Source: Deinococcus malanensis (GTDB lineage Bacteria; Deinococcota; Deinococci; Deinococcales; Deinococcaceae). From it: a stretch of DNA of 64,000 nt. Positions within the stretch are counted from its first letter, which is position 1, and every line of letters starts with the position of its first letter. The notes under the pieces were generated by a model, which made no database searches, was not told the DNA's origin, and worked only from the letters and a program-made list of their open reading frames with translations. The stretch lies in NCBI RefSeq assembly GCF_014647655.1, contig NZ_BMPP01000002.1, positions 124,001 through 188,000 of the forward strand. The letters run 5' to 3'. The position numbers and the translations under genes were made by a program. Positions 9,110-20,574 of this stretch are shown piece by piece.

Positions 9110-9760
9110 ATGGCCTCTCCTTCCGTCACCCCCGACTGGGCCTATGAACGTGAACACTGGCGCCGGGGCTATTTCCGTGTTGCCGGGGTGGATGAAGCCG
9201 GGCGAGGTGCCTGGGCCGGACCGGTCACGGTGGCCGCGGTGATCCTGCCGGGGCTCGCCCAGGAGTACCCCTTTCGCGACAGCAAACAGCTCAGCGCCCC
9301 GCAGCGCGAGACCTTCGCGCAGGAGGTCCGCCGCGTGGCCCTGAGCTACGCCGTCGAACACGCCTGGCCCGACGAGATCGAGCGGCTGAACATCCTGGGG
9401 GCGACCCACGCGGCAGCCGAGCGGGCCCTGGCCCGGCTGGATCCGGCGCCGCAGGCCCTGGTCACGGATTACCTGAAGTTGCGCACGAGCCTGCCGCTCT
9501 CCGCTCCTCCCAGGGCCGACGCCCTGAGTTACACTGTCGCCGCCGCCAGCCTGCTGGCCAAAACCGAGCGTGACCGCATCATGCAAGACCTGGACCTCCA
9601 GCACCCTGGCTACGGCTTTGCGGGGCATAAGGGGTACGGCGCCCCAGCGCACCGCGCCGCCCTGGCGGAACTGGGCGTCAGCCTGGTGCACCGGCGCAGT
9701 TACGCCCCAATCCGGGCCCTGCTGGAAGCACCGGCGCCGCTCCTCCCGGAACCCGGATGA
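9110..9760 (+). CDS. rnhB: Ribonuclease HII
   Basis: This enzyme (216 residues) nicks RNA in RNA-DNA hybrids and removes misincorporated ribonucleotides. The RNase HII active site is visible: GVDEAGRGAWAGPV (DE of the DEDD set near residues 26-27), DSKQLSAPQRE, then DYLKL and YTVAAASLLAKTERD supplying the later acidic residues. The ATG at 9110 gives the normal N-terminus and follows a -10 box at 6 nt. Its stop overlaps the next gene's ATG (ATGA at 9757-9760). Confidence 0.95.
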   Translation: MASPSVTPDWAYEREHWRRGYFRVAGVDEAGRGAWAGPVTVAAVILPGLAQEYPFRDSKQLSAPQRETFAQEVRRVALSYAVEHAWPDEIERLNILGATHAAAERALARLDPAPQALVTDYLKLRTSLPLSAPPRADALSYTVAAASLLAKTERDRIMQDLDLQHPGYGFAGHKGYGAPAHRAALAELGVSLVHRRSYAPIRALLEAPAPLLPEPG

Positions 9761-10299
9761 GCTCCTGGGTCTACACGGTCAGCTCGGCTGCCGGGCACCA
9801 CTACAGCAAATGCCCGCAGCCCATGATCCGGCTGAGGGCCGGCTGGGGTGTCGAGGGCGATGCCCACGCCGGGATCACGGTTCAGCACCGCTCGCGCGTC
9901 CGGCAGGATCCTACGCAACCCAACCTGCGGCAGGTCCACCTGATTCAAGGCGAACTGCCTGACGAACTGCGGGCACCGGGATTTGACCTGAGCCCCGGCG
10001 ACCTGGGAGAAAATATTCTGACGCGTGGGGTAAACCTGCTGGCGCTCCCACGCGGAAGTATCCTGCAGCTGGGTATCCAGGCTGTCGTGGAGCTGACCGG
10101 CCTGCGCAACCCCTGCGCCCAGATCGAGACGTTCAGGCCCGGACTTCTGCGGGCCGTCCTGAGGCAGGACGTCCACGGGGCCTTGGTGCGCCGCGCTGGC
10201 GTGATGGGCATGGTCCTGGTTGGCGGCGAAGTACGCCCCAGCGACCCGGTTAAGGTGACGCGGCCAGCAGGACCACATGTCCCGCTCGACCGGGTCTAG
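9757..10299 (+). CDS. MOSC domain protein
   Basis: This is a 180-residue protein made of one MOSC domain, the C-terminal beta-barrel of molybdenum-cofactor sulfurases, also found alone in YiiM-like N-hydroxylated-purine reductases. Seen: GVEGDAHAG near 30, the RQVHLIQGEL segment, PGDLGENILTRG near 80, the conserved cysteine in GLRNPCAQIE near 113, and RRAGVMGMVLVGG near 147. Start and rnhB stop overlap by 4 nt, so it is co-expressed with rnhB, although a functional link is not obvious. The substrate is unknown. Confidence 0.85.
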   Translation: MSSWVYTVSSAAGHHYSKCPQPMIRLRAGWGVEGDAHAGITVQHRSRVRQDPTQPNLRQVHLIQGELPDELRAPGFDLSPGDLGENILTRGVNLLALPRGSILQLGIQAVVELTGLRNPCAQIETFRPGLLRAVLRQDVHGALVRRAGVMGMVLVGGEVRPSDPVKVTRPAGPHVPLDRV

Positions 10300-10545
10300 A
10301 GCAGGTCAACGGGGGCCACGCCTCTGACCGAGCGGAGCGTATAGCTTTCGCCGAGCAGGGCACAGAAAGGAGCCGCCAGACGTCGGTCTTCCCCTGAACA
10401 CCAAAGGCACTCGCGTAAAGACACGCGGCTCACGGAGGATGGGCCCGGCGCCGGTGCTTCAGAGCACTTCTGACACGCCCGTCAGGCGCCAGGTTTCGGA
10501 GAGGTCCCGCCACAGGCCAGCCGTGCGTTTCCTTCGCCACCCCGC

Positions 10546-10551
10546 TAGACT
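10546..10551 (+). promoter_or_regulatory. -10 box for leaderless lepA
   Basis: TAGACT lies 7 nt before the GTG start at 10559 and fixes that start. No Shine-Dalgarno with normal spacing is present. Confidence 0.6.
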
Positions 10552-10558
10552 GCAAGGT

Positions 10559-12346
<1,788 letters not shown>

Positions 12347-12362
12347 GCTCCCGGGCTCCATG

Positions 12363-12395
12363 AGAACACCCCCGCTCCTCTCCGGGGGTGTTCTT
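12363..12395 (+). terminator. Terminator of lepA
   Basis: AGAACACCCCCG (12363-12374) and CGGGGGTGTTCT (12383-12394) form a perfect 12-bp stem with an 8-nt loop, 16 nt after the lepA stop. Only a short T-run follows. Confidence 0.8.
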
Positions 12396-12467
12396 GCTGC
12401 TCCGGGGGTGGGGATTGACACCAGCTTTGCGATGCCTCATGTAAAGGTTCTGTCAGACGTCAGCACG

Positions 12468-12473
12468 TAGCTT
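12468..12473 (+). promoter_or_regulatory. -10 box for leaderless histidine kinase gene
   Basis: TAGCTT lies 7 nt before the ATG at 12481. Confidence 0.55.
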
Positions 12474-12480
12474 GAGAAGC

Positions 12481-13550
<1,070 letters not shown>

Positions 13551-13554
<4 letters not shown>

Positions 13555-14135
13555 GACTAGTAATTGCCGACGACCATCCCCTGTTCCGCATGGGCCTTAA
13601 ATACGCCCTGATTCAGCAGGGATTCGACGTGGTTGCCGAAGCGGCCGACGGCGTCAGTGCCCTGGAAGCCTGCCGCCGTTTCGTGCCGGACGCGGCCCTG
13701 CTGGACGTCAAGATGCCGGGCATGACCGGCATCGAGGTCTGCGAGAAGCTGCGCCTGACCCACCCGGAAGTGGTGGGGGTGCTGATCACCACCTTTTCCG
13801 AGCCGGCTATCGTGCAGGCCGCCCGCAGCGCCGGGGCCCGCGGCTACGTCAGCAAGGAAACGGACCCCGAAAGCCTGGCCCGCCAGGTTCGTGACATCGT
13901 CATGCACCCGGAGATCGACCGCCTGCCTCACGTGGACGTGCCGCGCCTGACCCCCCGTGAATCCGAGGTGCTTCCCCTGCTGGCGCTGGGCTACAGCAAC
14001 AAGGAAATTGCCAAGAACCTGGGAGTCAGCCCGGATACCGTCAAGGATCATCTGGCGCGTCTGTACTCCAAGCTCGATGCCGGTGACCGCACCGAGGCTG
14101 TCAGTCGGGCGCGCAGTATCGGCCTGCTGAGCTGA
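13551..14135 (+). CDS. NarL/FixJ-family response regulator
   Basis: This is the partner of the upstream kinase (194 residues). The receiver domain has the acidic pair at Asp7-Asp8, phospho-acceptor Asp52 in LLDVKMPG, a Thr in LITTF near 82 and Lys near 102 (YVSKE). The LuxR-type HTH spans about residues 127-190 (LTPRESEVLPLLALGYSNKE, then the recognition helix in SPDTVKDHLARL). GGAGG precedes the ATG and the gene overlaps the kinase by 4 nt. Targets are unknown, and no obvious target operon adjoins it. Confidence 0.93.
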
Positions 14136-14153
14136 GGGAAGTGGCCATTAACA

Positions 14154-14181
14154 CTGGGAGGGCCTGCACAGGCCCTCCCAG
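14154..14181 (+). terminator. Terminator of the two-component operon
   Basis: CTGGGAGGGCCTG and CAGGCCCTCCCAG form a nearly continuous palindrome, 18 nt after the response-regulator stop. The U-tract is weak (CCCCTATAT). Confidence 0.7.
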
Positions 14182-14292
14182 CCCCTATATGTAGGAATGG
14201 CATCCCCAACACATCTGGTGAGGGAATGCGGCATACGGCAATATTGAACAGTGATCCTGCTGAGGCCCTACTGACGCGACATGAAGGACTGA

Positions 14293-14472
14293 TTAACTGC
14301 TCTGTTCTTCATGAGCGGGTGCCACCATGTTGCCGTCGAGATGCAGACCGAGTAGATGCAGTTCCTGTAACCGCTGCCTGTGGGCTGCGACCAGGGTGTA
14401 CAACCTACTCAACTCACCCGCACTCTGTTCGGCCACCTCTGAATTGGTGACCTCGTCACGCTCACCCGACAT
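14293..14472 (-). CDS. Small hypothetical protein or 3' end of a decayed gene
   Basis: From ATG 14472 on minus this reads 59 residues with protein-like composition (ELSRLYTLVAAHRQRLQELH) to a TAA at 14293. TAGGGT lies 7 nt before the ATG, which fits a leaderless start. The same frame continues upstream to an ATG at 14709, interrupted by two TGA codons near 14625 and 14595, so the small frame could instead be the tail of an older, longer gene. The region has lower GC than its neighbours. I do not recognise the protein. Confidence 0.35.
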   Translation of the reverse strand: MSGERDEVTNSEVAEQSAGELSRLYTLVAAHRQRLQELHLLGLHLDGNMVAPAHEEQSS

Positions 14473-14750
14473 GGCCGTTACCCTACCCAGGCGTCCTATG
14501 AGATCTTTGAACGTATGGCTAAGATCTGACGCTTCAGGTGTCTGCGCTCTCAGTATAAGAAGGTAGGCAAAACTGACGGGCGGACTCCTGATTCAATGAG
14601 CAGGATAAGAAAACTGGCTCCATCACCAACTCGCGCCCGAACTCATGAGGCCGGTTTTGAAGAGTTCCTTAATAGGCCTGAGGTGTTCCTCAACATTGAG
14701 AAGTTGCATAACAAACGGAGTTCGGGCTTCTGGTATTGCTAGGTACACGT
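14473..14750. other. Non-coding or decayed stretch before the GGDEF gene
   Basis: There is no intact gene. On minus, the frame of the 59-residue ORF extends to an ATG at 14709 (MQLLNVEEHLRPIKELF) but carries two in-frame TGA codons. Base composition is nearer to AT-rich than the surroundings. The promoter of the plus-strand GGDEF gene must lie at the end, possibly the TAGGTA just before 14751. Confidence 0.4.
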
Positions 14751-15617
14751 ATGACGCCCCTGCTGTTGCCCCGTGAAGGACCATCCCCGCAGCCTGAGAA
14801 GGGGCTGCTGCTGCGGCTGGTGGCTGCTGGCTCTCGACAGGACGTGCTTGACCAGCTTCTGGAGGGTATGCCCGGCCTGCGGGGACTGACCTTATGGGGA
14901 GAGGAGGGCACCATGCTCATGGCATGGGCAGGAGAGCGGCAGGAACAGACCGCAGACCGGGTGCCGCTTTCCCCGGACCCTGAATACTGGCTTAGCACGG
15001 TTCCGGTCATCAATTTTCCACCTGAAATCCTCGCAGTCGCAGAGCTGCGCCTTCTTTATCTGGACGCTCAGGAAACGAGTGTCCTCCTGGGCAATAACCT
15101 GGCCACGCTGACTGCTGCCGCCAAAACAGACGCCCTGACCGGACTCCCCAACCGTCATGCGCTGGAAATGGACCTGAAGCGCATTGATGCCGCAGGCGCC
15201 CCATTTGCGGTGGTATTTATCGATCTGGACGGCTTTAAAGCCATCAATGACCGCTATGGCCATGCGCTGGGCGATTCGCTGCTCAAGGGGTATGGATTGT
15301 GGCTTTCCCGCGTGACCGGTCCCTGGGGCCGGGTTTACCGCATGGGCGGGGACGAATACCTGCTGCTGATGACAGATTTTCCGGGGTCTCCTGAAGATTT
15401 CCAGGTCTGGGCCCACGAACGGCTGCAGATTCCTTTTGTCGATGGGGTCAGCGCGAGTATTGGCATAGCCTGGCGTCACGAGGACACGACCATCAGTGAT
15501 GTGATGCGGCTGGCCGACACGCGCATGTATCAGGCTAAGTCAGCGCGGTCAGGGCCTTCTCCCTCGCGCCGAACGGACCGGCGGACTACCCATAAGGCGG
15601 CCGCCCAGGGCAACTGA
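14751..15617 (+). CDS. GGDEF diguanylate cyclase
   Basis: This 288-residue protein probably makes cyclic di-GMP from two GTP. The first 130 residues form a divergent sensor-like region (possibly GAF-like) with no transmembrane helix. The GGDEF domain starts at KTDALTGLPNRHALE near residue 126, has IDLDGFKAINDRYGH near 160 and an intact active site MGGDEY near 201. The inhibitory RxxD site normally found five residues upstream is absent (GPWG there), so product feedback should be weak. The start ATG 14751 is chosen over an in-frame TTG at 14736. The tail (after about 265) is basic and Ser/Thr-rich. Confidence 0.88.
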   Translation: MTPLLLPREGPSPQPEKGLLLRLVAAGSRQDVLDQLLEGMPGLRGLTLWGEEGTMLMAWAGERQEQTADRVPLSPDPEYWLSTVPVINFPPEILAVAELRLLYLDAQETSVLLGNNLATLTAAAKTDALTGLPNRHALEMDLKRIDAAGAPFAVVFIDLDGFKAINDRYGHALGDSLLKGYGLWLSRVTGPWGRVYRMGGDEYLLLMTDFPGSPEDFQVWAHERLQIPFVDGVSASIGIAWRHEDTTISDVMRLADTRMYQAKSARSGPSPSRRTDRRTTHKAAAQGN

Positions 15618-16022
15618 GTCGGGGCGCTGGCCCAGTGACTGTTCGTCAGAAGTGTGGCCAGATAAGGACCCATAAGTCCCCAACTGAAGCGCTGATACCC
15701 TCATTCTGTGGTTGGCACGAACTCTTCACCCGTGCCCTCGCCATGCTTGCGTAGCAAGGACAGGGTAAGGTTGTTGCTTGTTGTGGGCAGAGTAAGAAAA
15801 CAGGTCGCCTTCAGGCATGCTCAGGAGCAAGTGGGCCTGCCGCGGGCGCTATGAGGACCGCTGGTGTGGAGTCCAAGCAGCTCGCCGGACCTTGTCCCCT
15901 TGGCCAGTTTGAAGCGCCAGATGGCCCGGACGCTCCACCTGGCGCTGCCTTTCCGGAAGGGCTGGGCAAATGCTTTTGCCTCCGGATGGTGCAGCCATGG
16001 GGGGCGTGTGCCTGGAGGGCCC
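15618..16022. other. Intergenic region with no recognisable gene
   Basis: This 405-nt stretch contains a few short open frames but none with a plausible protein or start. The methyltransferase frame stays open upstream to 15864, but that extension is low-complexity and basic and I regard it as untranslated. I saw no strong hairpin. Confidence 0.4.
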
Positions 16023-16643
16023 ATGCCTGGGCTTAAGGAAAAAGTGGCCCGTCAGTTCAGCCACCCTGCAGGGATACTTGGCAGGCTGACCGGCCTGCTC
16101 ATGGAATGGGAAAATCACCGGCTCAATCAGCTGGTGGTCCAGCAGCTGGCACCTGCAGGGCAAGAACAGATCCTGGAAGTCGGGTTCGGGACCGGCAGAA
16201 CCCTTGCACATCTTTCCGGCCAGACTCAGTGCGGGGCTGTGGCGGGTATAGATCCGTCCGGACTGATAGTCGCGCAGGCCGGCCGCAGATGCCGCCGCTG
16301 GATCCGCAGGGGCCGTGCCGAGGTAATCCAGGGAGACGTTTCTGACCTTCCGTACACAGACAGCCGGTTTGACGCCGTGTTGTCCGTCAACACCATCTAT
16401 TTCTGGCCTGACCCGCAACAGGCCATCAAGGAAATTCACCGGGTTTTAAAGCCTGGAGGCCGGCTTCTTCTGGGTTATCACACGGCCGAAACCATGGAAG
16501 ACCTGCAGGCTCATGGTTTCAGGCTGTACACGGACCTGCAGATCATGACGTTGCTGACAGCAGGCGGTTTTGAGGTTGACCAGCCGACCCATGATCCGAC
16601 CGCTCCCTACGGTGCGACGTGTCTCAAAGCCTTTCGCCGCTGA
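16023..16643 (+). CDS. SAM-dependent class I methyltransferase (UbiE/Methyltransf_11 type)
   Basis: This is a 206-residue cytosolic methyltransferase. The AdoMet loop LEVGFGTGRTL lies near residue 49, an acidic motif II in GIDPSGL near 71, IQGDVSDLPYTDSRFDAV near 105, and the late motif VLKPGGRLLLGY near 143. The ATG at 16023 follows GGAGGGCCC, which decides the start. The beginning (LKEKVARQFSHPAGILGRL) is typical of a small family that acts on unknown small molecules. It is monocistronic. Confidence 0.85.
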   Translation: MPGLKEKVARQFSHPAGILGRLTGLLMEWENHRLNQLVVQQLAPAGQEQILEVGFGTGRTLAHLSGQTQCGAVAGIDPSGLIVAQAGRRCRRWIRRGRAEVIQGDVSDLPYTDSRFDAVLSVNTIYFWPDPQQAIKEIHRVLKPGGRLLLGYHTAETMEDLQAHGFRLYTDLQIMTLLTAGGFEVDQPTHDPTAPYGATCLKAFRR

Positions 16644-16844
16644 GAATCCGACGCCGTTGGGTGGAGCCACGGTCTAGCTCGATAAGTCTCTTTCTGGCAG
16701 CATGCGCGGGCAGGTGTCAGGAGGCGCGAAGATTCTGCTCAGGGCACCCGGGCAAGGAACGGGAAATCCTGTTTCATACCGCCCCGCGCCGCGCAGCTGA
16801 CCAGACACTTAGCCCAGGCGCACTGCCATGTCTACCGGTACCTG

Positions 16845-16850
16845 TACCTT
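16845..16850 (+). promoter_or_regulatory. -10 box for leaderless aminotransferase gene
   Basis: TACCTT lies 6 nt before the ATG at 16857. Confidence 0.55.
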
Positions 16851-16856
16851 CAGAGG

Positions 16857-18017
16857 ATGAGCGGCCCTTTTGCCCTATCCCAGCGTGCCCTGAGCCTCAA
16901 GCCCTCGGCCACGGTCACCGTCACGAGCCGCGCGCTGGAGCTGCGCCGGGCCGGCGTGGACGTGATCAGCATGAGCGTAGGCGAACCGGATTTCGACACA
17001 CCCGAGCACATCAAAGAGGCGGCGATCCGGGCCATCCGCAGCGGGCAGACGAAGTACACCCCGGTCAGTGGAACTCCGGAACTGCGGGAGGCCATCAGCC
17101 AGAAATTCAGCCGCGAAAACGGGCTCGACCACGCCCCGGACGCTGTGACTGTGACCAGCGGCGGCAAGCAGGCCCTGTTCAATGCCTTCTTTGCACTGCT
17201 CAACCCCGGAGACGAGGTGCTGATCCCTGCGCCTTGCTGGGTCAGCTACCCGGAGATGGTCGCGCTGACCGGTGCGGTGCCTGTGCTCGTGCCGACCTCG
17301 CCCGACAGTGGCTTTCTGCTGGACCCGGAAGCTCTGGAAGCCTGTATCACCCCCCGCACCCGCATGATTGTGCTGAACAGTCCTGGCAACCCGACCGGCG
17401 CCGTGTTTTCGCCTGAGGTGCTGCAGGCCGTCGCACACATTGCCCAGCAGCACAACCTAAGTATCGTCACGGACGAGATGTACGAACATCTGGTGTACGA
17501 CGCCGAACAGGTCAGCATCGGCCGTTATGCCCCGGAGCACACCCTGACCGTCAACGGCGCCAGCAAGGCCTACGCCATGACCGGCTGGCGCATCGGGTAT
17601 GCAGGGGGACCGAAAAGGGTTATCGCGGCCATGAATGCCCTGCAGTCCCAGAGCACCAGCAACGCCAGCAGTGTCAGCCAGGCTGCCGCTCTGGCGGCTC
17701 TGGTGCAGCATGAGCTGACCAGTCAGTTCGTCGAGAGTGCCCGGCGGGCGTACCGTGAGCGACGTGATGTGATCGTCGACGGGCTCAACAGCCTGGGATT
17801 GCACACCCCTACGCCACAGGGAGCCTTCTACGTGATGGCCGACACCACGTCCATCCATGCTGACGAACTGGAAGCGTCCCGCATCATCCTGGATCAGGCC
17901 AGGGTCGCGGTGGTGCCCGGCACCGACTTTGCCGCGCCGGGTCAGGTCCGGTTGAGCTACGCCACCAGCCTGGAGAACATCCACGAGGTGCTGCGCCGAC
18001 TGGGCACCCTGACATAA
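16857..18017 (+). CDS. Aspartate aminotransferase-like PLP enzyme (class I/II)
   Basis: This fold-type I PLP aminotransferase (386 residues) probably exchanges the amino group between aspartate and 2-oxoglutarate, or handles a related pair. Key points seen: SVGEPDFDTP near 40, TSGGKQALFNAFFALL near 100, NSPGNPTGAVFSPE near 173, DEMYEHLVY near 205, the PLP lysine in NGASKAYAMTGWRIGYAGG near 232 and the substrate arginine in VRLSYATS near the C-terminus. It resembles the Thermus aspartate aminotransferase subgroup Ib. It stands alone with a leaderless promoter. Confidence 0.9.
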   Translation: MSGPFALSQRALSLKPSATVTVTSRALELRRAGVDVISMSVGEPDFDTPEHIKEAAIRAIRSGQTKYTPVSGTPELREAISQKFSRENGLDHAPDAVTVTSGGKQALFNAFFALLNPGDEVLIPAPCWVSYPEMVALTGAVPVLVPTSPDSGFLLDPEALEACITPRTRMIVLNSPGNPTGAVFSPEVLQAVAHIAQQHNLSIVTDEMYEHLVYDAEQVSIGRYAPEHTLTVNGASKAYAMTGWRIGYAGGPKRVIAAMNALQSQSTSNASSVSQAAALAALVQHELTSQFVESARRAYRERRDVIVDGLNSLGLHTPTPQGAFYVMADTTSIHADELEASRIILDQARVAVVPGTDFAAPGQVRLSYATSLENIHEVLRRLGTLT

Positions 18018-18547
18018 CAAGGTCGGCGTGGGGATTCACGATTTCTGCGAGCCCGGCGAGCACTGTGGATCTCAAGGTCCGCCGGTCCTCTGGGCGAAGT
18101 CATGGTCATCAGATTCACCCTGGGCAAACTCACACTGTTCAACCCTTCCCGGGGCGACCAAGACAGTTCTGCCGTTCCAGCCTTTCGTCAGGTCCATGCG
18201 CGGGTCAGACGGGAGACGTATCACTTGACTGAAAAGATGTACACGGGGTGCCCCCAGCCTTTACCTACCGGTCTGGGGAGGTGGCAAACCGGGTCCGATG
18301 ATGTGTCTGGTCGCGCTCTGGCACTGTATTCACGCACTGGGCATCTACGCGCTGGACCGAACCCCTGCATACCAGGGAGGCAGCTGTTGTATCCATGCCC
18401 GTCTGCAGGAGCCCCGCGCTGCGCCGCACGCCGATGAAGTCATGAGTCAGCTACAGTCTGCAGAACAGTCGCACGCCCCACTGGCCCTCCAGCCCGTCGG
18501 GACTGCCACGGAACCTCATTCGCCGGATGCGCGTACTCTGGGAACGT
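18018..18547. other. Intergenic region, no convincing gene
   Basis: This region is 530 nt. A short plus-strand frame from ATG 18102 (MVIRFTLGKLTLF) looks protein-like for about 45 residues, then becomes low quality. It has no ribosome site and I do not call it. The end of the region carries the promoter of the AIM24 gene. Confidence 0.35.
18534..18539 (+). promoter_or_regulatory. -10 box for AIM24-family gene
   Basis: TACTCT lies 8 nt before the ATG at 18548, with no Shine-Dalgarno. Confidence 0.45.
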
Positions 18548-19321
<774 letters not shown>

Positions 19322-19335
19322 ACACCTGTTTGCGA

Positions 19336-19367
19336 GGGGGCGCAGCACATCTGCATGCTGCGCCCCC
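19336..19367 (+). terminator. Terminator after the AIM24 gene
   Basis: GGGGGCGCAGCA (19336-19347) and TGCTGCGCCCCC (19356-19367) form a perfect 12-bp stem, extendable with one bulge (GCGA...TCGC). It separates this gene from the murG operon. Confidence 0.75.
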
Positions 19368-19395
19368 TTCGCGTATCCCCTCAACAGCCAGACTC

Positions 19396-19401
19396 TACAC
19401 T
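19396..19401 (+). promoter_or_regulatory. -10 box at the head of the murG-ftsA operon
   Basis: TACACT lies 8 nt before the murG ATG at 19410. Confidence 0.5.
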
Positions 19402-19409
19402 CGGGCTCA

Positions 19410-20558
19410 ATGAGTCTGGTCGTAATGGCAACGGGAGGCACCGGCGGGCATATCTATCCGGCGGTGGCCACAGCGCGGGAACTGATGGCACGGGGACACA
19501 AAGCGCTGCTGCTGGGCCAGCGCGGCGGCATGGAGGAGCGGGTCGCGGCTGAGCAGGGCCTGCCGTTCGAGGGTGTGGATGCCGGAAAGCTGGCCCGCAG
19601 CGGACAGGGCCGCCCCGACCCCCGTGAGCTGCTCCGGGCGGTACGCGGCGTGGTTGAGGCCCGCCGGGTGCTGCAGGCCCGGCGCCCGGCGCTGGTGGTC
19701 GGCTACGGCGGGTTTGCCAGCCTGCCCGGCGTCCTGGCGGCACAGAGCCTGGGAATACCGACGGTGCTGCACGAGCAGAATGCCCGACTCGGCCTGACCC
19801 AGCGCGTAGCGGTGGGCCGCGCCCGGGCGGTGGGAACCGCCTACGCACAGGTGCTGGGGCTGCCGGCGGGAAAGGGCACGCTGGTCGGCATGCCGGTCCG
19901 CGAGGAGCGCCTGGCCCGTCAGGAAGCGCAGCGGCGCCTGGGGCTGCAAGCCGGACCGCTGACCATTTTTGTGATGGGCGGCTCGCAGGGATCTTTGTTC
20001 CTGAACAACAACGTGCCCGACACGCTGCGCAACATTCTCGGCAACGAGGGGCTGCTCAGCGGCCTGGGCATGGAGCCCGGACAGATCGACCTGGATTTCA
20101 CCCACGCCCAGGCCGGCGGCGCCGCCGTGCAGGTGCTGCACTCGACCGGGCCCCGCTGGTTGGCGGACGTCGCTCCGCGGGTCCGCGACCTGGAGTGGTA
20201 TCACGCGGTCGGTTACGTGGACACCGTGGCGGCCTGGGTGGCGGCTGATCTGGCCATCACCCGCGCTGGCACCGGCACACTGGCCGAGGCCGCGTTTCAT
20301 GGGGTCCCGCTGGTCATGGTTCCCCTTCCGGAATCGTCGGAAAACCACCAGTACCACAACGCCATCAGTGTTCAGCAGGCCGGCGCGGGCCGCGTGGTGG
20401 AGCAGAAGAACGTTCAGGAGACCCTGGGGGCAGCGGTGTTAGAGTGTGCCGAGCCGGGGGCCCGCATGGCCATGCGCGATGCAGCACTGGCGCGTGCCCA
20501 GATGGGGGCCGCTGCGCGTTTCGCGGACCTGATCGAGCAGCACCTGCCCCACTCCTGA
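19410..20558 (+). CDS. murG: UDP-GlcNAc:lipid I N-acetylglucosaminyltransferase
   Basis: MurG adds GlcNAc to lipid I on the inner face of the membrane to make lipid II. This GT-B enzyme has 382 residues. It shows the N-terminal MATGGTGGHIYPAVA loop near 6-20, GYGGFASLPGVLAA near 100, VMGGSQGSLFLNNNVP near 188 and the donor-site segment ITRAGTGTLAEAAFHGVPLVMVPLP near 288. A roughly 30-residue insertion follows the GGSQG motif compared with E. coli. It is the first gene of a run murG-murC-murB-ftsQ-ftsA with gaps or overlaps under 30 nt. Confidence 0.95.
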   Translation: MSLVVMATGGTGGHIYPAVATARELMARGHKALLLGQRGGMEERVAAEQGLPFEGVDAGKLARSGQGRPDPRELLRAVRGVVEARRVLQARRPALVVGYGGFASLPGVLAAQSLGIPTVLHEQNARLGLTQRVAVGRARAVGTAYAQVLGLPAGKGTLVGMPVREERLARQEAQRRLGLQAGPLTIFVMGGSQGSLFLNNNVPDTLRNILGNEGLLSGLGMEPGQIDLDFTHAQAGGAAVQVLHSTGPRWLADVAPRVRDLEWYHAVGYVDTVAAWVAADLAITRAGTGTLAEAAFHGVPLVMVPLPESSENHQYHNAISVQQAGAGRVVEQKNVQETLGAAVLECAEPGARMAMRDAALARAQMGAAARFADLIEQHLPHS

Positions 20559-20574
20559 GTTCACCCCCCTACCC

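Noticed and set aside
15864..16022. Longer N-terminus for the methyltransferase
   Set aside because: The extension is low-complexity and basic, and GGAGGGCCC directly before ATG 16023 marks the real start.
18102..18440. Plus-strand frame beginning MVIRFTLGKLTLF in the 18018-18547 gap
   Set aside because: Protein-like for only about 45 residues, no ribosome site or -10 at proper distance, then low quality; could be a remnant but not supportable.
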